DNA of 64,000 nt from JAWQFO01 sp033436665 (GCF_033436665.1 NZ_JAWQFO010000002.1:62001-126000); one strand, 5' to 3'. Numbered from the stretch's first letter, positions 8,351 through 17,793 are shown. Program-made: numbers and translations. The notes: generated by a model not told the origin, from the sequence alone.

Positions 8351-9379
8351 ATGCTAACAATCGACACCGAAAGTGGACCGGCCCCTACGGCGGGCACGGC
8401 GGCGGACGCCGGAACCGGTCGACCTGCTGGCGCCGCGCCAGACCGATCATCGCGCACCGAAACGCGCCCGGATCGCGTTTGCGTCGTGATCAATCCCAAA
8501 TCCGGCCGCCGTCGCGGCGAGGCGAACCTCGACGACATCGGCAGGCTTTTCGAGGCCAACGGAATGGACGTGACCTTCTCGCGTCTCACGAAAGGCTCCG
8601 ACGTCGAGGCCGCGGCGCGCGAGGCGGTGGCCGCGGGATACGATTGCGTGGTCAGCGCAGGCGGCGACGGGACCATGTCCGGCGTGGCGAGTGCGCTGAA
8701 GAACACAGGCGTCGCGATGGGCATCCTTCCGCTGGGAACGTTCAACTATTTCGCTCGGTCGCTCGGCGTGCCGGAGGACCTCGAAGGCGCCGTGGCGAAC
8801 ATCGCCCGAGGGATCCGGCGCCGCATAGCGGTCGGCACGATCAACGACCGGGTGTTTCTCAACAACGCGTCGCTCGGCATCTACCCGGAGGTTCTGCGCA
8901 CCCGCGAGACCACCTATACGCGCTGGGGCCGAAGCCGAATTGCCGCCTACTGGTCCGTCCTGCTGACGCTTTTGCGCTTCCCCAAACCGCTACGCCTGAA
9001 GATCACGGCAGGTTCGGACGCGTTCACGGTTCGCACGCCACTTGCCTTCGTGGTCAGCAACGCCTTCCAGCTCGAACAGCTTGGTCTCGAAGGCGCCGAC
9101 TGCATACGTAACGGCCAGATGGCGCTGCTGCTTGCACCTGATTGCAAACGCAGCGGGCTTTTCCTGCGCGGGCTGGCCCTTGCGCTTGGCGTCGCCCAGA
9201 AGAACCGTGATTTCCGGCTGGTCTGCGTCGACCCGATGGAGATTGCCTCGACACGCAAGCGTCTGCTGATTGCACGCGACGGGGAGCGTGCCGGAATGGA
9301 GCGCCCTTTCCGGTTTCAGCTGCATTCGGATGCGCTTACCGTGATTGCGCCTGCCGAAACGGCATCGAAGGTACGATGA
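8351..9379 (+). CDS. Diacylglycerol/lipid kinase family protein (YegS/DagK-like)
   Basis: A 342-residue soluble lipid kinase of the DAGK catalytic family. The nucleotide-binding lead VINPKSGR and the glycine-rich SAGGDGTMSG (near residues 102-111) are followed by LPLGTFNYFARSLG, all diagnostic. About 40 low-complexity residues precede the domain. An upstream in-frame start at 8189 would add an Arg-rich stretch with no family similarity, so ATG 8351, after GGACAGGA, is preferred. It is the first gene of a tightly spaced set; the stop overlaps the next start by 4 bases (ATGA). The lipid substrate is unknown. Confidence 0.88.
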   Translation: MLTIDTESGPAPTAGTAADAGTGRPAGAAPDRSSRTETRPDRVCVVINPKSGRRRGEANLDDIGRLFEANGMDVTFSRLTKGSDVEAAAREAVAAGYDCVVSAGGDGTMSGVASALKNTGVAMGILPLGTFNYFARSLGVPEDLEGAVANIARGIRRRIAVGTINDRVFLNNASLGIYPEVLRTRETTYTRWGRSRIAAYWSVLLTLLRFPKPLRLKITAGSDAFTVRTPLAFVVSNAFQLEQLGLEGADCIRNGQMALLLAPDCKRSGLFLRGLALALGVAQKNRDFRLVCVDPMEIASTRKRLLIARDGERAGMERPFRFQLHSDALTVIAPAETASKVR

Positions 9380-10221
9380 AACGACTGATCCATTTGTCCG
9401 ACCTGCACTTCGGCCGCGACCGGCCACAACTGCTCGAACCGCTGGTCGCGGCGGTGAACGGGATCGGGGCGGACCTCGTGGCGATTTCCGGCGATCTCAC
9501 CCAGCGTGCCACGTCGGAACAGTACCGTGCCGCGCGGCGCTTCATCGACGAGATCGACGCGCCGGTGCTCTGCGTGCCGGGCAACCACGACACGCCCCTG
9601 CACAACTTCCCCGAACGCGTGCTGCGTCCGTGGCGGCGCTACCGCAAGTACATTTCCGAAGAGCTCGAACCGCAGGTCCACCATCCTGAGATGTCGGTGA
9701 TCGGCATCAACTCGGTCAACAACCTCGGCTGGCAGCGCGGCTGGTTCAGCCGGCGCGCAATGCGCAAGGTTTGCCGCGGGTTCGCCAACGTGAACCCGCA
9801 CGCATTCCGGCTTGTCGTGGTGCATCACCCGCTCGAGCACCTGCCGGGCGAGCGCAAGCGGCTGACGCGCGGAGCGAACAAGGCGATCCGCGAGTTGTCG
9901 CGCTGCGGCACGGACATCGTGCTTTCGGGGCATCTGCACAGCTGGCGCGCGGATACGTTCGCGACCCGTGCCGCCGACCGTCATGTCCTGTCGGTGCAGG
10001 CCGGCACCGGGTTGTCGAACCGTGTCCGGGGTGAGCCCAACGACTTCAACCTGCTGCTTATGCAGGACGACGAAGTGCAGGTCGAGCGCTTTGCGACGGA
10101 TGGAGACTCACTCGCCTTCGCGCGCAGCGACTGCGTGCGTTTTCGCAAGATCGACGGCAGTTGGCGCGGCCTTCAGAAAGAGGACAGCGCCATCGCCGAG
10201 CGCGAGGCGCGCGATGTTTGA
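9376..10221 (+). CDS. Calcineurin-like metallophosphoesterase
   Basis: A 281-residue dimetal phosphoesterase. All family motifs are present in order: DLHFG (Asp9, His11), SGDLTQ, PGNHDT, VVVHHPL and SGHLHSW. No signal peptide, so it acts in the cytoplasm. Translationally coupled to the lipid kinase (4-base overlap) and to the DedA gene (8-base overlap), so the three are made together. The family includes cyclic-nucleotide phosphodiesterases and the lipid pyrophosphatase LpxH; given its neighbours a phospholipid or lipid-headgroup phosphate is the more likely substrate, which is inference. Confidence 0.93.
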   Translation: MKRLIHLSDLHFGRDRPQLLEPLVAAVNGIGADLVAISGDLTQRATSEQYRAARRFIDEIDAPVLCVPGNHDTPLHNFPERVLRPWRRYRKYISEELEPQVHHPEMSVIGINSVNNLGWQRGWFSRRAMRKVCRGFANVNPHAFRLVVVHHPLEHLPGERKRLTRGANKAIRELSRCGTDIVLSGHLHSWRADTFATRAADRHVLSVQAGTGLSNRVRGEPNDFNLLLMQDDEVQVERFATDGDSLAFARSDCVRFRKIDGSWRGLQKEDSAIAEREARDV

Positions 10222-10843
10222 CTGGATCGTCGCGCTGCTGCAGCAGGCGGGCTATTTCGGCATCGCCTTCCTGATGTTCGCCGAGAACGTCTTTCCGCCG
10301 ATCCCGTCCGAACTGATCATGCCTTTGGCGGGGTTTCTGGTGCATCGCGGAGACCTAGGATTCGTACCGACCATGCTGGCCGGGATGGCGGGCTCGATCG
10401 CCGGGGCTTGGATCTGGTACTTCGCGGCGATGAAGTTCAAGCGGCGCCGGGTGCGGCGGCTGATCTCGAACCACGGGCGCTGGTTCACGATGACGCTCGA
10501 GGATCTCGACCGGGCCGAGGACTGGTTCGAGCGTCACGGCAGGATGGCGGTGCTGGTCGGGCGTCTGCTACCCGGTGTGCGCACGCTGATCTCGGTTCCG
10601 GCCGGGCTGACCGGGATGCCGCAGGGCACCTTCCTTCTGCTGACGGCCGTGGGTACGACCGTCTGGGTCGGTATCCTGACCCTGGCCGGCATGCTGCTCG
10701 GCAGCCAGTACGATCTCGTGCAGCAATGGCTGAACCCGGTGTCCAACATCCTGTTCGGTGCGCTTGCATTGATCTATGTCTATCGCCTTGTCACCCACAA
10801 GGGCGTGGTGGAGGACGAAGGGCAGGGCGCCTCATCGAAATGA
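10214..10843 (+). CDS. DedA family inner-membrane protein
   Basis: A 209-residue protein with the DedA (SNARE-associated) signatures ENVFPPIPSE near the N-terminus and GRLLPGVRTLISVPAG in the middle, and four or more hydrophobic segments. DedA proteins act in envelope lipid handling; some recycle undecaprenyl phosphate or flip phosphatidylethanolamine across the inner membrane. The start is ATG 10214, inside the end of the phosphoesterase gene. Coupling with a lipid kinase and an outer-membrane barrel fits a lipid role. Confidence 0.93.
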   Translation: MFDWIVALLQQAGYFGIAFLMFAENVFPPIPSELIMPLAGFLVHRGDLGFVPTMLAGMAGSIAGAWIWYFAAMKFKRRRVRRLISNHGRWFTMTLEDLDRAEDWFERHGRMAVLVGRLLPGVRTLISVPAGLTGMPQGTFLLLTAVGTTVWVGILTLAGMLLGSQYDLVQQWLNPVSNILFGALALIYVYRLVTHKGVVEDEGQGASSK

Positions 10844-10946
10844 CGCCGGGCTCCGTCTCGCGCGGATGCGATGGACAGTCACAACCGGTGCTCCTAGATA
10901 TCGGAGCGGCGCGGCCTGCGCGCCTACCGCCAACCGGAGATTGCGC

Positions 10947-12116
10947 GTGACAGGTCATGATCGGAAAAAAGGCTTTTCAGCACGCCGGCACGGACAGCTC
11001 CGACGGTCGCGCGGCCCGCATCTGCTCCTGTTCGCGGGCCTGGTCACCTGGCAAGCCTCCGCTGCCGGGGCGCAGCCGATCCCGATGCAGGAGCCGACGC
11101 TGAACACGCAGCTTCAGGACGCGCCGGAGTTCGGTTTCGCCAACGGTTCGGTCGTCGCCGCTCCGGTACCGTTCAAAAGCCCGGCGCTGGGCAGCGGTCT
11201 GGCCTTGGGTGGCGCGTGGCTGTTCAGCGACGATGCCGGCTCGGACGGCTCCTCGATTGGGCTTGGCGCGTTTCGCACGTCGAACGGCAGCGAGGGTATC
11301 GGAGCGGGGTTGAGCTTCAACCTCGACAACAACCGCTGGCAAGTGTCCTTTCTCGCCGCCAGCGCCGACCTCAACTACGACCTCTTCGTTCTCGGGATCC
11401 CGGTCCCGATCACGCAATCGGCCAACGCTGTGGACGCCACCTTCGAGTACGGGTTCCAGTCCGGCCTGTCGCTGGGGTTCGGGCTGTCCTATGCCGAGAC
11501 GACGATCGGGTTGCAGCGCGGCGAGGACGGCATTCTGCCGCAATCGGTGCAGCTCGATTCCGATCTCGCCGTGGCCAAGTTCCGGCTGCTGGCGAATTAC
11601 GACACCCGCGACGATTCCTACTATCCGACGACTGGAACCCTGTTCTCGGGCCAGCTTGCCTATGGCGAAGTCACCAACATCGGCCAGCGGGACTACCTTA
11701 AGGGCGTGCTGAAGGCCGCGGCCTACCGGCCTGTGTTCTCCGAGGGCGTGATCGCGGGACGCCTCACGGCCTGCGCCGCCGAGGAGGCAGCGCCGTTCTT
11801 CGACAGCTGCGCGATCGGCCCCACCGACGGCTTTCGCGGGTTTTCGTCGACCCAGTACCTCGATGACGCGCTGTTCTCGGTGCAGGCAGAGTACCGCGGC
11901 CGGATCACCAACTGGCTGGGGTTCGTGGTCTTCGCCGGAGCGGGATCGGTCGACGACGATCTGGCCGGCGCCGTGACCGGCGAGTACCAGACCGCGGCCG
12001 GGCTCGGGGCGCGCATCCGCCTGTCGAAAAGCTACCCGCTGGACTACAGCATCGACTACTCGATCAACAACGACGACGAGAAGCTGCTCTACATCAGCGT
12101 CGGGCAGCGCTTCTGA
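10947..12116 (+). CDS. POTRA-less Omp85/BamA-type outer-membrane barrel
   Basis: A 389-residue exported beta-barrel. A basic N-terminus and hydrophobic stretch (LLLFAGLVTWQASAAGAQ) form a signal peptide. The second half has Omp85/surface-antigen text: NYDTRDDSYYPTTGT, then GFRGFSST corresponding to the RGF lid-loop motif, and it ends in GQRF with a terminal Phe as outer-membrane barrels do. No POTRA repeats fit in the short N-terminal part. GTG 10947 is chosen as start because GGAGA lies six bases before it. It follows DedA by 103 bases and probably belongs to the same transcript. Confidence 0.82.
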   Translation: MTGHDRKKGFSARRHGQLRRSRGPHLLLFAGLVTWQASAAGAQPIPMQEPTLNTQLQDAPEFGFANGSVVAAPVPFKSPALGSGLALGGAWLFSDDAGSDGSSIGLGAFRTSNGSEGIGAGLSFNLDNNRWQVSFLAASADLNYDLFVLGIPVPITQSANAVDATFEYGFQSGLSLGFGLSYAETTIGLQRGEDGILPQSVQLDSDLAVAKFRLLANYDTRDDSYYPTTGTLFSGQLAYGEVTNIGQRDYLKGVLKAAAYRPVFSEGVIAGRLTACAAEEAAPFFDSCAIGPTDGFRGFSSTQYLDDALFSVQAEYRGRITNWLGFVVFAGAGSVDDDLAGAVTGEYQTAAGLGARIRLSKSYPLDYSIDYSINNDDEKLLYISVGQRF

Positions 12117-12129
12117 GCGCCCGCCCGCG

Positions 12130-14373
12130 TTATTTCCCTTCGTCCTGCTGCTGTGCGGCGCTGGTCGCGGCGGCGGCGATGGACTGCTTCTGCTCGTCGG
12201 TAAGATCCGACTGTTCCAGCCCCGGCACGTTCACGCGGACCTCGCGACGGGCGAAGTCGATGCCGGCTTCGTTGAAGGCCGCCTTGACGCGGTTGTAGAC
12301 CTCCTTGCGGATGGTGAACTGCGTACCGGGCTTGGCCATGAACTTGCCGCGGATGATCATGCCGACGTCGTCGAAATCGAAGACGCCCTGGCTCTTGAAC
12401 GGCTCCAGCATGTCGTCCTTGAACATCGGGTCCGCAATCATCTCCTGGCCGATCTTCTTAAAGATCTTCTTCACCTTGTTCGGATCGGTGTCGAAAGGCA
12501 CCGTGAACTTGAGCTTCATGATCACCCAGTCGCGGCTGAAGTTGGTGAGCTTCGGAATCTCGCCGTAGGGGATCGTGTGGACCAGTCCGCGGTGATGGCG
12601 CAGCTGCATCGAGCGGACCGAGATTTTCTCGACCGTACCCATCGTTCCGTCGACCTCGACGTATTCGCCGACCCGGAAGGCATCGTCGAGCAGAAAGAAG
12701 ATGCCCGAGACCACGTCGGTCACCAGCTTCTGCGCGCCGAAGCCGATGGCGAGGCCGAGGATGCCGGCACCGGCCAGCAGTGGCGTGATGTCGATGCCGA
12801 GCGATCCGATGGCGAGCAGGGCGAAGATCACCACGATGGCGATCTGCGACGCGATCCGCACCAGCGGAAGCACCGTCACCAGGCGCGAGCCGCCCTGTCC
12901 GCCACCTTCGCCGCCCTGTTCCTCCTCGGAGACCGCAAAGCTGGTCTGTTCCTTCGCAAGCCGGCGATTGACGTAAAGCGAGACCACCTCGAAGAGGATG
13001 TAGCCGACGGCCGCGACCATGACGAACTCAACAAGGTTGCTGGCGAAAGTGTCCTCGGTCGCGCTGGCCATGCTGAGCAGGTCGAGACCCCAGGCATTCG
13101 CGATGATCAGGACCACGAGGGTCAGGGCGACCACCCGTCCGATGCGCACGTAGCTGCGCTTGGTGGCCACGAAGGCGCGCTCGGCCACCTTACCCTCGCC
13201 CAGCATCGGCGGGTGCAGGTGCCGCACGAGACCGCGCACGGCGGTGTCGATGGCGGGCACCATCAGCAGCCAGAACATCGTGGAGTAATGCGGCGCATGC
13301 AGCAGCAGCCGGCCGTAGCCGAGACCGGTCAGGATGGTCACGACGACCCACATCAGGGCCGAGACGGCAATGGCGAACCGCGGATACCAGAAGGCGGCCT
13401 GTTCGTCGAACTCCGACCGGTCCGGGTCCGACCCGCGCATCATCTGCTGCAGGCCCTCGCGTGCCCGCCATGCGATCAGGGCGATGTAGACGTGCACGGC
13501 GAGGTTGGCCCAGAAGCCGATGCGAGTTTCCTCCAGCGGAACGCCGTGCAGGTTGTTGAAGTGAATGATGTAAAGCGTGAACCCGCCCAGCAAGACGAGA
13601 CCGACGAGGTTGCGCGTCAGGTACTTCGCCCAGTGGTCCGACACGTTGACCAGGCGCAGGTGCGGGGTTTCGGGCGCGAGGATGAACCGCGAGGCGGCAT
13701 AGGCGAGACGCGGGAACCAGATCAGGTAGGTCAGGAACGGCGCCGCGAAACTCAGCTGTTCCGGCGTCATAACCGAAAGTGCCGTGGCGCGGGTGGCGAA
13801 GTAGAATGCGATAAGACCCAGCAGTTCGCGGCAGAAGCGGCGGAACAGGAAGCTGAGCGCCGCCCACAGCGAGTCGGCATCGTAGGTGCGTTTGGAGGTC
13901 TGCCAGCGGCGCGAGAAGAGGTTGACGAGATACTCGGCCAGAAGCCCGACGCCGAGCGACAGGACCAGCAGACCGGCCAGAAGCAGCAGGCCCTTGGCAC
14001 CGAATTTCGCGCCGAGGTCGGCAAAGGCCTCGGCCTGCTTGGACAGCAGCACCGGAAGCCGCGAGATCGCGGCCAGGATCGGCGTGTAGAACGCCTCCCA
14101 CCCTGTCTGGATCGCCGAGAGGAAGCTTGCCGCCTCGCCAGGTTCGCCCGCGGCTTCCGCGGTCGAGTTGAGCTGTTCCAGCAACAGGCCTCGGACCTGA
14201 TCGTCGGAGAGGCGCGCGACGAGGGCGTCGATGGCTTCTGGCGTCAGCGGGTCGGGCAGGGCGACCGCGTCTTCGGCGGTGGCGTCCGTTGAACTTTCCT
14301 GCGCGATGAGCGGGGCGGTCAAAAATAGCAGAAACGAAATGAAAGCGGCGGCGGCAGTGGCGAGACGGGACAA
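12130..14373 (-). CDS. Large MscS-family mechanosensitive channel
   Basis: A 747-residue channel of the large MscS type. A signal peptide (FISFLLFLTAPLIAQ) leads to a periplasmic helical region, about ten membrane segments, then the MscS pore helix and vestibule (AGILGLAIGFGAQKLVTD, then DDAFRVGEYVEV). The last helix before the vestibule is Gly/Ala-rich as in MscS. TTG 14373 is preferred: AAGGA lies six bases upstream and the signal peptide then begins properly. A TTG at 14460 has no ribosome site. Such channels release solutes on hypo-osmotic shock. It converges on the Omp85 gene with a 13-base gap. Confidence 0.9.
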   Translation of the reverse strand: MSRLATAAAAFISFLLFLTAPLIAQESSTDATAEDAVALPDPLTPEAIDALVARLSDDQVRGLLLEQLNSTAEAAGEPGEAASFLSAIQTGWEAFYTPILAAISRLPVLLSKQAEAFADLGAKFGAKGLLLLAGLLVLSLGVGLLAEYLVNLFSRRWQTSKRTYDADSLWAALSFLFRRFCRELLGLIAFYFATRATALSVMTPEQLSFAAPFLTYLIWFPRLAYAASRFILAPETPHLRLVNVSDHWAKYLTRNLVGLVLLGGFTLYIIHFNNLHGVPLEETRIGFWANLAVHVYIALIAWRAREGLQQMMRGSDPDRSEFDEQAAFWYPRFAIAVSALMWVVVTILTGLGYGRLLLHAPHYSTMFWLLMVPAIDTAVRGLVRHLHPPMLGEGKVAERAFVATKRSYVRIGRVVALTLVVLIIANAWGLDLLSMASATEDTFASNLVEFVMVAAVGYILFEVVSLYVNRRLAKEQTSFAVSEEEQGGEGGGQGGSRLVTVLPLVRIASQIAIVVIFALLAIGSLGIDITPLLAGAGILGLAIGFGAQKLVTDVVSGIFFLLDDAFRVGEYVEVDGTMGTVEKISVRSMQLRHHRGLVHTIPYGEIPKLTNFSRDWVIMKLKFTVPFDTDPNKVKKIFKKIGQEMIADPMFKDDMLEPFKSQGVFDFDDVGMIIRGKFMAKPGTQFTIRKEVYNRVKAAFNEAGIDFARREVRVNVPGLEQSDLTDEQKQSIAAAATSAAQQQDEGK

Positions 14374-14534
14374 GTGGTATCCTTCGGCGTCTGTGGGTCT
14401 TCGGGCGCACGCTAGCAGCATGGTCCCGAGGGCCGAAAGGAAAAGGATCCTGCCAGCCAAGGATTTTCAGCGAGCGCTGCCGCAGGACAACAGCGCAGAC
14501 CCTTGTGCCGGAGCGGCGCCGCGGCCGCCCTGCG

Positions 14535-15275
14535 TCAGAACCGGAAGGTCGCGCCGATCACCGGACCGGTCTGGTCGACATCGAAAATCACCTCGTCGTC
14601 GGAGTAGTCGACCGACATGTGGCGCCAGCCCACGGCGACGTTCACCGTGTCGTTGATGTTGTAGGTAGTGCCCGCGAAGATACTCCAGGTCATGTCCGAC
14701 CCGACGCCGAATCCGCCGACCTCGGCATTGCCGAAGAGGGTGAAACGGTCGTTGATCCGGTATGTGCCAACCAGACCGACCACCGGGTCGACCCAGTCCG
14801 CGTCGGAATCTCGCTGGATCGTGCGCCCGGCAGCGGTCCGGACTTCGAAATCGTTGCGCAGCCACCACGCGCGCGCACCGCCGTAGGCCTCGAGCCGGTG
14901 CGTGTCGGATCGCGACAGCGTGCCGCCCACCGACAGCATGAAGTTGCTCGTTTTGGCAACCAGCTCGACATCGTCGACATTCGGGCCGGACACATCCTGA
15001 TCGTAGGACAGGCGCGAGATCGAGCCGTCGAAGAAGACGGCGAAATCGTCCCGACGCGCGACCCCGAGCATGAAGACCGCATAATCGAGGTTGTCGAGAA
15101 TATCGCCGAAGGACAGGTCGACATCGGCCGCCGGAAGCCCGAAGGAACCGACATCGCCCTCCATTCCCAGAAGCCAGGCATAGGGCGTCACCTGGATTTC
15201 CCAGTCCTGCGCAAGCGCGGGACTTCCGGCGAGGAACGCCATTGCCGCGCCCATTGCGAACCTGCGAGCCGTCAT
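14535..15275 (-). CDS. Outer-membrane beta-barrel protein
   Basis: A 246-residue exported protein with signal peptide FAMGAAMAFLAGSPALAQ. Alternating polar/hydrophobic strands with aromatic girdles (VTPYAWLLGMEGDVG, FTLFGNAEVGGFGVG) and the ending GATFRF with terminal Phe indicate an 8-10 strand barrel similar to OmpW/OmpA-like small barrels. ATG 15275 is chosen: GGAGGAAAG lies just upstream and the signal peptide begins there. It lies 50 bases after the DUF2950 gene and is probably co-transcribed with it and DUF3300. Ligand unknown. Confidence 0.85.
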   Translation of the reverse strand: MTARRFAMGAAMAFLAGSPALAQDWEIQVTPYAWLLGMEGDVGSFGLPAADVDLSFGDILDNLDYAVFMLGVARRDDFAVFFDGSISRLSYDQDVSGPNVDDVELVAKTSNFMLSVGGTLSRSDTHRLEAYGGARAWWLRNDFEVRTAAGRTIQRDSDADWVDPVVGLVGTYRINDRFTLFGNAEVGGFGVGSDMTWSIFAGTTYNINDTVNVAVGWRHMSVDYSDDEVIFDVDQTGPVIGATFRF

Positions 15276-15325
15276 CGGATCTTTCCTCCGTCTGCACCAT
15301 ACGGCCCCGCGCGCGGGGCCCCGCG

Positions 15326-16246
15326 TCAGTTGCCGTCTTCTTCGACTTCCGTCCACCGGTCGTCGGGGTCGAACGCCTGCAACGCGGCGTTCACCGTTTC
15401 GTCGTCCTCGCCCAGATCGGCCTCGAGCAGGATCCCGTTCTCGCCGATCATGAAGGACATGATGCCGGTATGGCCGTAGTCGGCCGGCACCGCGATCAGC
15501 GCGTGGCTCACCACCTGGTTGCCGTTGATGATGTAATCCATCTCGCCGCCCGGCGCATTCGGGCCTTGCGAATTGAAGACGTGGAACAGGTAGCCGTAGA
15601 ACGGCTCCGGGTCCTGCTCCTCTCCGTCGATCTCGTAGCCGACCGCCGCCGCCCGCGCGAAGATGTCGCCGAGCGGGCTGTCCTCTTCGGGCCAGTAGAG
15701 CCCGTCTTTTTCGTCCGGCGACGAGATGATGTGCCAGGCGAACTCCATAACGCCGTCTTCGTCGTAATCGACAAGCCGGTACTCGGCCTGCAGATCGACG
15801 TAGGCCTCCATCAGTTCCATGACCGACAACTCGTTGAACCCGATGCGACGCGCGTCGATTTCCTCGCGTCCGGCGACGGCGTCGAAATACCACGCGCCGG
15901 CGTCATTCTCGATCAGCGGGACCGGCATCGGCCAGTCGTCTTCGCCGACGAGCAGTTCGACCGAACCGTCCTCCTGCGGTTCGAAGCTGTAACCCTCCTT
16001 GTAGAGCTCCATGAACCGTTCCCAGACCAGCCGGTCGCGCGGTGCGCTGCCCGACGAGATTACATCGACCGCCTCGGTCCCGAAGACGGCGATGACGCCG
16101 TCGCGATCCGACGCCTCGAGCGCCGCGATCAATGCGTCGAGCGCGGCCTGTGGCGTATCGAAGGTTGCCGGATCCTCCGCGGCAGTCACCGGGCTGGAGA
16201 GAACGGCCGCGATGGCCGCGGCAGACAACAAACGTACCATGATCAT
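15326..16246 (-). CDS. DUF2950 family exported protein
   Basis: A 306-residue protein with signal peptide (LLSAAAIAAVLSSPVTAAE) and the DUF2950 fold. The paired-aromatic block GYLFHVFNSQGPNAPGGEMDY and the closing IGENGILLEADLG are typical of the family. The domain of roughly 270 residues is very acidic. The function of DUF2950 is unknown. Its start overlaps the DUF3300 stop by 4 bases (ATGA), so the two are translationally coupled. The same pair is known to occur together in other proteobacteria. Confidence 0.85.
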   Translation of the reverse strand: MIMVRLLSAAAIAAVLSSPVTAAEDPATFDTPQAALDALIAALEASDRDGVIAVFGTEAVDVISSGSAPRDRLVWERFMELYKEGYSFEPQEDGSVELLVGEDDWPMPVPLIENDAGAWYFDAVAGREEIDARRIGFNELSVMELMEAYVDLQAEYRLVDYDEDGVMEFAWHIISSPDEKDGLYWPEEDSPLGDIFARAAAVGYEIDGEEQDPEPFYGYLFHVFNSQGPNAPGGEMDYIINGNQVVSHALIAVPADYGHTGIMSFMIGENGILLEADLGEDDETVNAALQAFDPDDRWTEVEEDGN

Positions 16247-17793
16247 CTTCTCCGCTTCTTGCCGCCGCGACTCTTGTGGCCGCGGCTCGAAGATGCCCGG
16301 GACACGTGGCCGTGGCTGGTCTTGTGCATGGCAGGCCGCGATGCCTGCCGCTTGACCGTCGGCTTGCGCACGGCCGGTTTCGCGGCCGGCCGGCGCACCT
16401 GGGCCGGCTTGGCCGCCGCTTTCCTGACCGCCGGCTTTTGGGCCGCCGGTTTTTTCACCGCGGGCTTGGCAGCCGCCTTTTGCGTCGCTGGCCTGTTTGC
16501 GTGCGCCTTCGAGGACCCTGCGCGATGCACCTTGGCCTTGTCGCCGTTTTTGGACTTGCGCTTGATCGAGTTCGACGCGCCGGTTTTGGGCCGGTTCGAC
16601 GCGGCGCGATCGACCTTGGGCTTCGGCCGCTGCGCGGGGCGCGTCTCGGGCCGGTCGCGGTCGGGACGGTTCGCGTTCGGGCGGTTGTTCCCGGGTCGGT
16701 TCCTGTCCGCGGTGTCGCCTCGGTTGGGCCGGTCGGCATTGGGCCGGTTGTTGCGGTTGCCATCCCGGTTCGGACGGTCCACTGCCGCCGCGAGGTCGCG
16801 GTTGCCGCTCTTGGAGATGTTCTCACGAACCTTGTCGCCACGTGACTTGTGTTTTTCGGTGTGCAGCTTGCTCTTGCCGTCGGCGTTCTTGCGGTTCTTG
16901 ATCTTCTTGCGCGCGTCCTTGCGCTTGCGCTCGTCGGCCTTCCACTCCTGCTTGAGCTTCTTCTTGGTGTCCTTGTCGATGTTGACGCGATTGCCAATGT
17001 TGACGTTGCCGTCGACGTCGAGATCGATGTCGGGATCATGGATGATCGGGCCGCCGCCCCAGCCGCCGCAGTTCCGGCAGCCCCAGTAGTCGTTCCAGTC
17101 GTCGTCATCGTCGAAGATCTCGTCGATCAAGGCGTAGGTGCCGAAAGCCACTGCGCCGGTCATCAGCGCGTCGCCGACACCGTAGTTCGTATCGGCATAG
17201 CCATAGGTCGCCGGAAAGACCTGCTGCGCCTCGTACTGCGGAACATAGACCACCTGCGGATCGGTCGGCTGGATCACGACGTCCTGGGTCTCGGTCACCT
17301 CGACCTGCTGTTCCTCGCCGCTCTCAAGCGCCCCGGTCTGAACGGCATCCTTGCGCAGTTCCTGGACCGCGGCCATCACGTCGTCGCTCTGGGCCAGCAT
17401 CGCAGTGCCCATCGCTTCGGTCCATTCGAGATGTTCGGCCATGTCCGACAAAACGTCGGGGAAGGCCTCTGCTAGAACACCGACGCTTTCGTCCCAGTCC
17501 TCGTCGGCGATCAGCGCCTCGAGTTCCTGCGGGTCGGCGTCGGCATTGCCTTCTACCAGACGATTGGCCTTCACCACGTCCAGCGGCGAAGTCGCGGCGA
17601 CAAGCACCTGAACCAGCAGGGTATCGGGGTAGAGCGCGACCGGCGCCACCAGCGAGGACAACTCGTCGGTGTCGAGCAGATCCTCGTCGGCAATCTCTGT
17701 GTCGAGCGCGTCTTCGTCGCTGTCCTGTGCAAAGGACGCCGTGCCGGCGCAAATCGCCAAGCCGGCCAGAAACTTCAGGGTCGTCCGGAACAT
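16243..17793 (-). CDS. DUF3300 family exported protein with basic repetitive tail
   Basis: A 516-residue exported protein. The signal peptide (FLAGLAICAGTASFAQ) is followed by an acidic linker and a DUF3300 domain (LVAPVALYPDTLLVQVL, then IQPTDPQVVYVPQYE). From about residue 265 the protein turns highly basic: a Lys-rich coiled stretch, Asn/Arg/Pro repeats (NRPNADRP, NRPNANRP) and a histone-H1-like Lys/Ala/Pro tail ending SRGGKKRRR. DUF3300 has no established function; the tail suggests binding of polyanions such as LPS, DNA or teichoic-like polymers. First gene of the DUF3300-DUF2950-barrel set. Confidence 0.85.
   Translation of the reverse strand: MFRTTLKFLAGLAICAGTASFAQDSDEDALDTEIADEDLLDTDELSSLVAPVALYPDTLLVQVLVAATSPLDVVKANRLVEGNADADPQELEALIADEDWDESVGVLAEAFPDVLSDMAEHLEWTEAMGTAMLAQSDDVMAAVQELRKDAVQTGALESGEEQQVEVTETQDVVIQPTDPQVVYVPQYEAQQVFPATYGYADTNYGVGDALMTGAVAFGTYALIDEIFDDDDDWNDYWGCRNCGGWGGGPIIHDPDIDLDVDGNVNIGNRVNIDKDTKKKLKQEWKADERKRKDARKKIKNRKNADGKSKLHTEKHKSRGDKVRENISKSGNRDLAAAVDRPNRDGNRNNRPNADRPNRGDTADRNRPGNNRPNANRPDRDRPETRPAQRPKPKVDRAASNRPKTGASNSIKRKSKNGDKAKVHRAGSSKAHANRPATQKAAAKPAVKKPAAQKPAVRKAAAKPAQVRRPAAKPAVRKPTVKRQASRPAMHKTSHGHVSRASSSRGHKSRGGKKRRR

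Noticed and set aside
12577..14292. Long open frame antisense to the MscS channel gene
   Set aside because: Composition is dominated by Asp, Arg, His and Gln without hydrophobic cores; it mirrors the membrane-channel codons and is a shadow.
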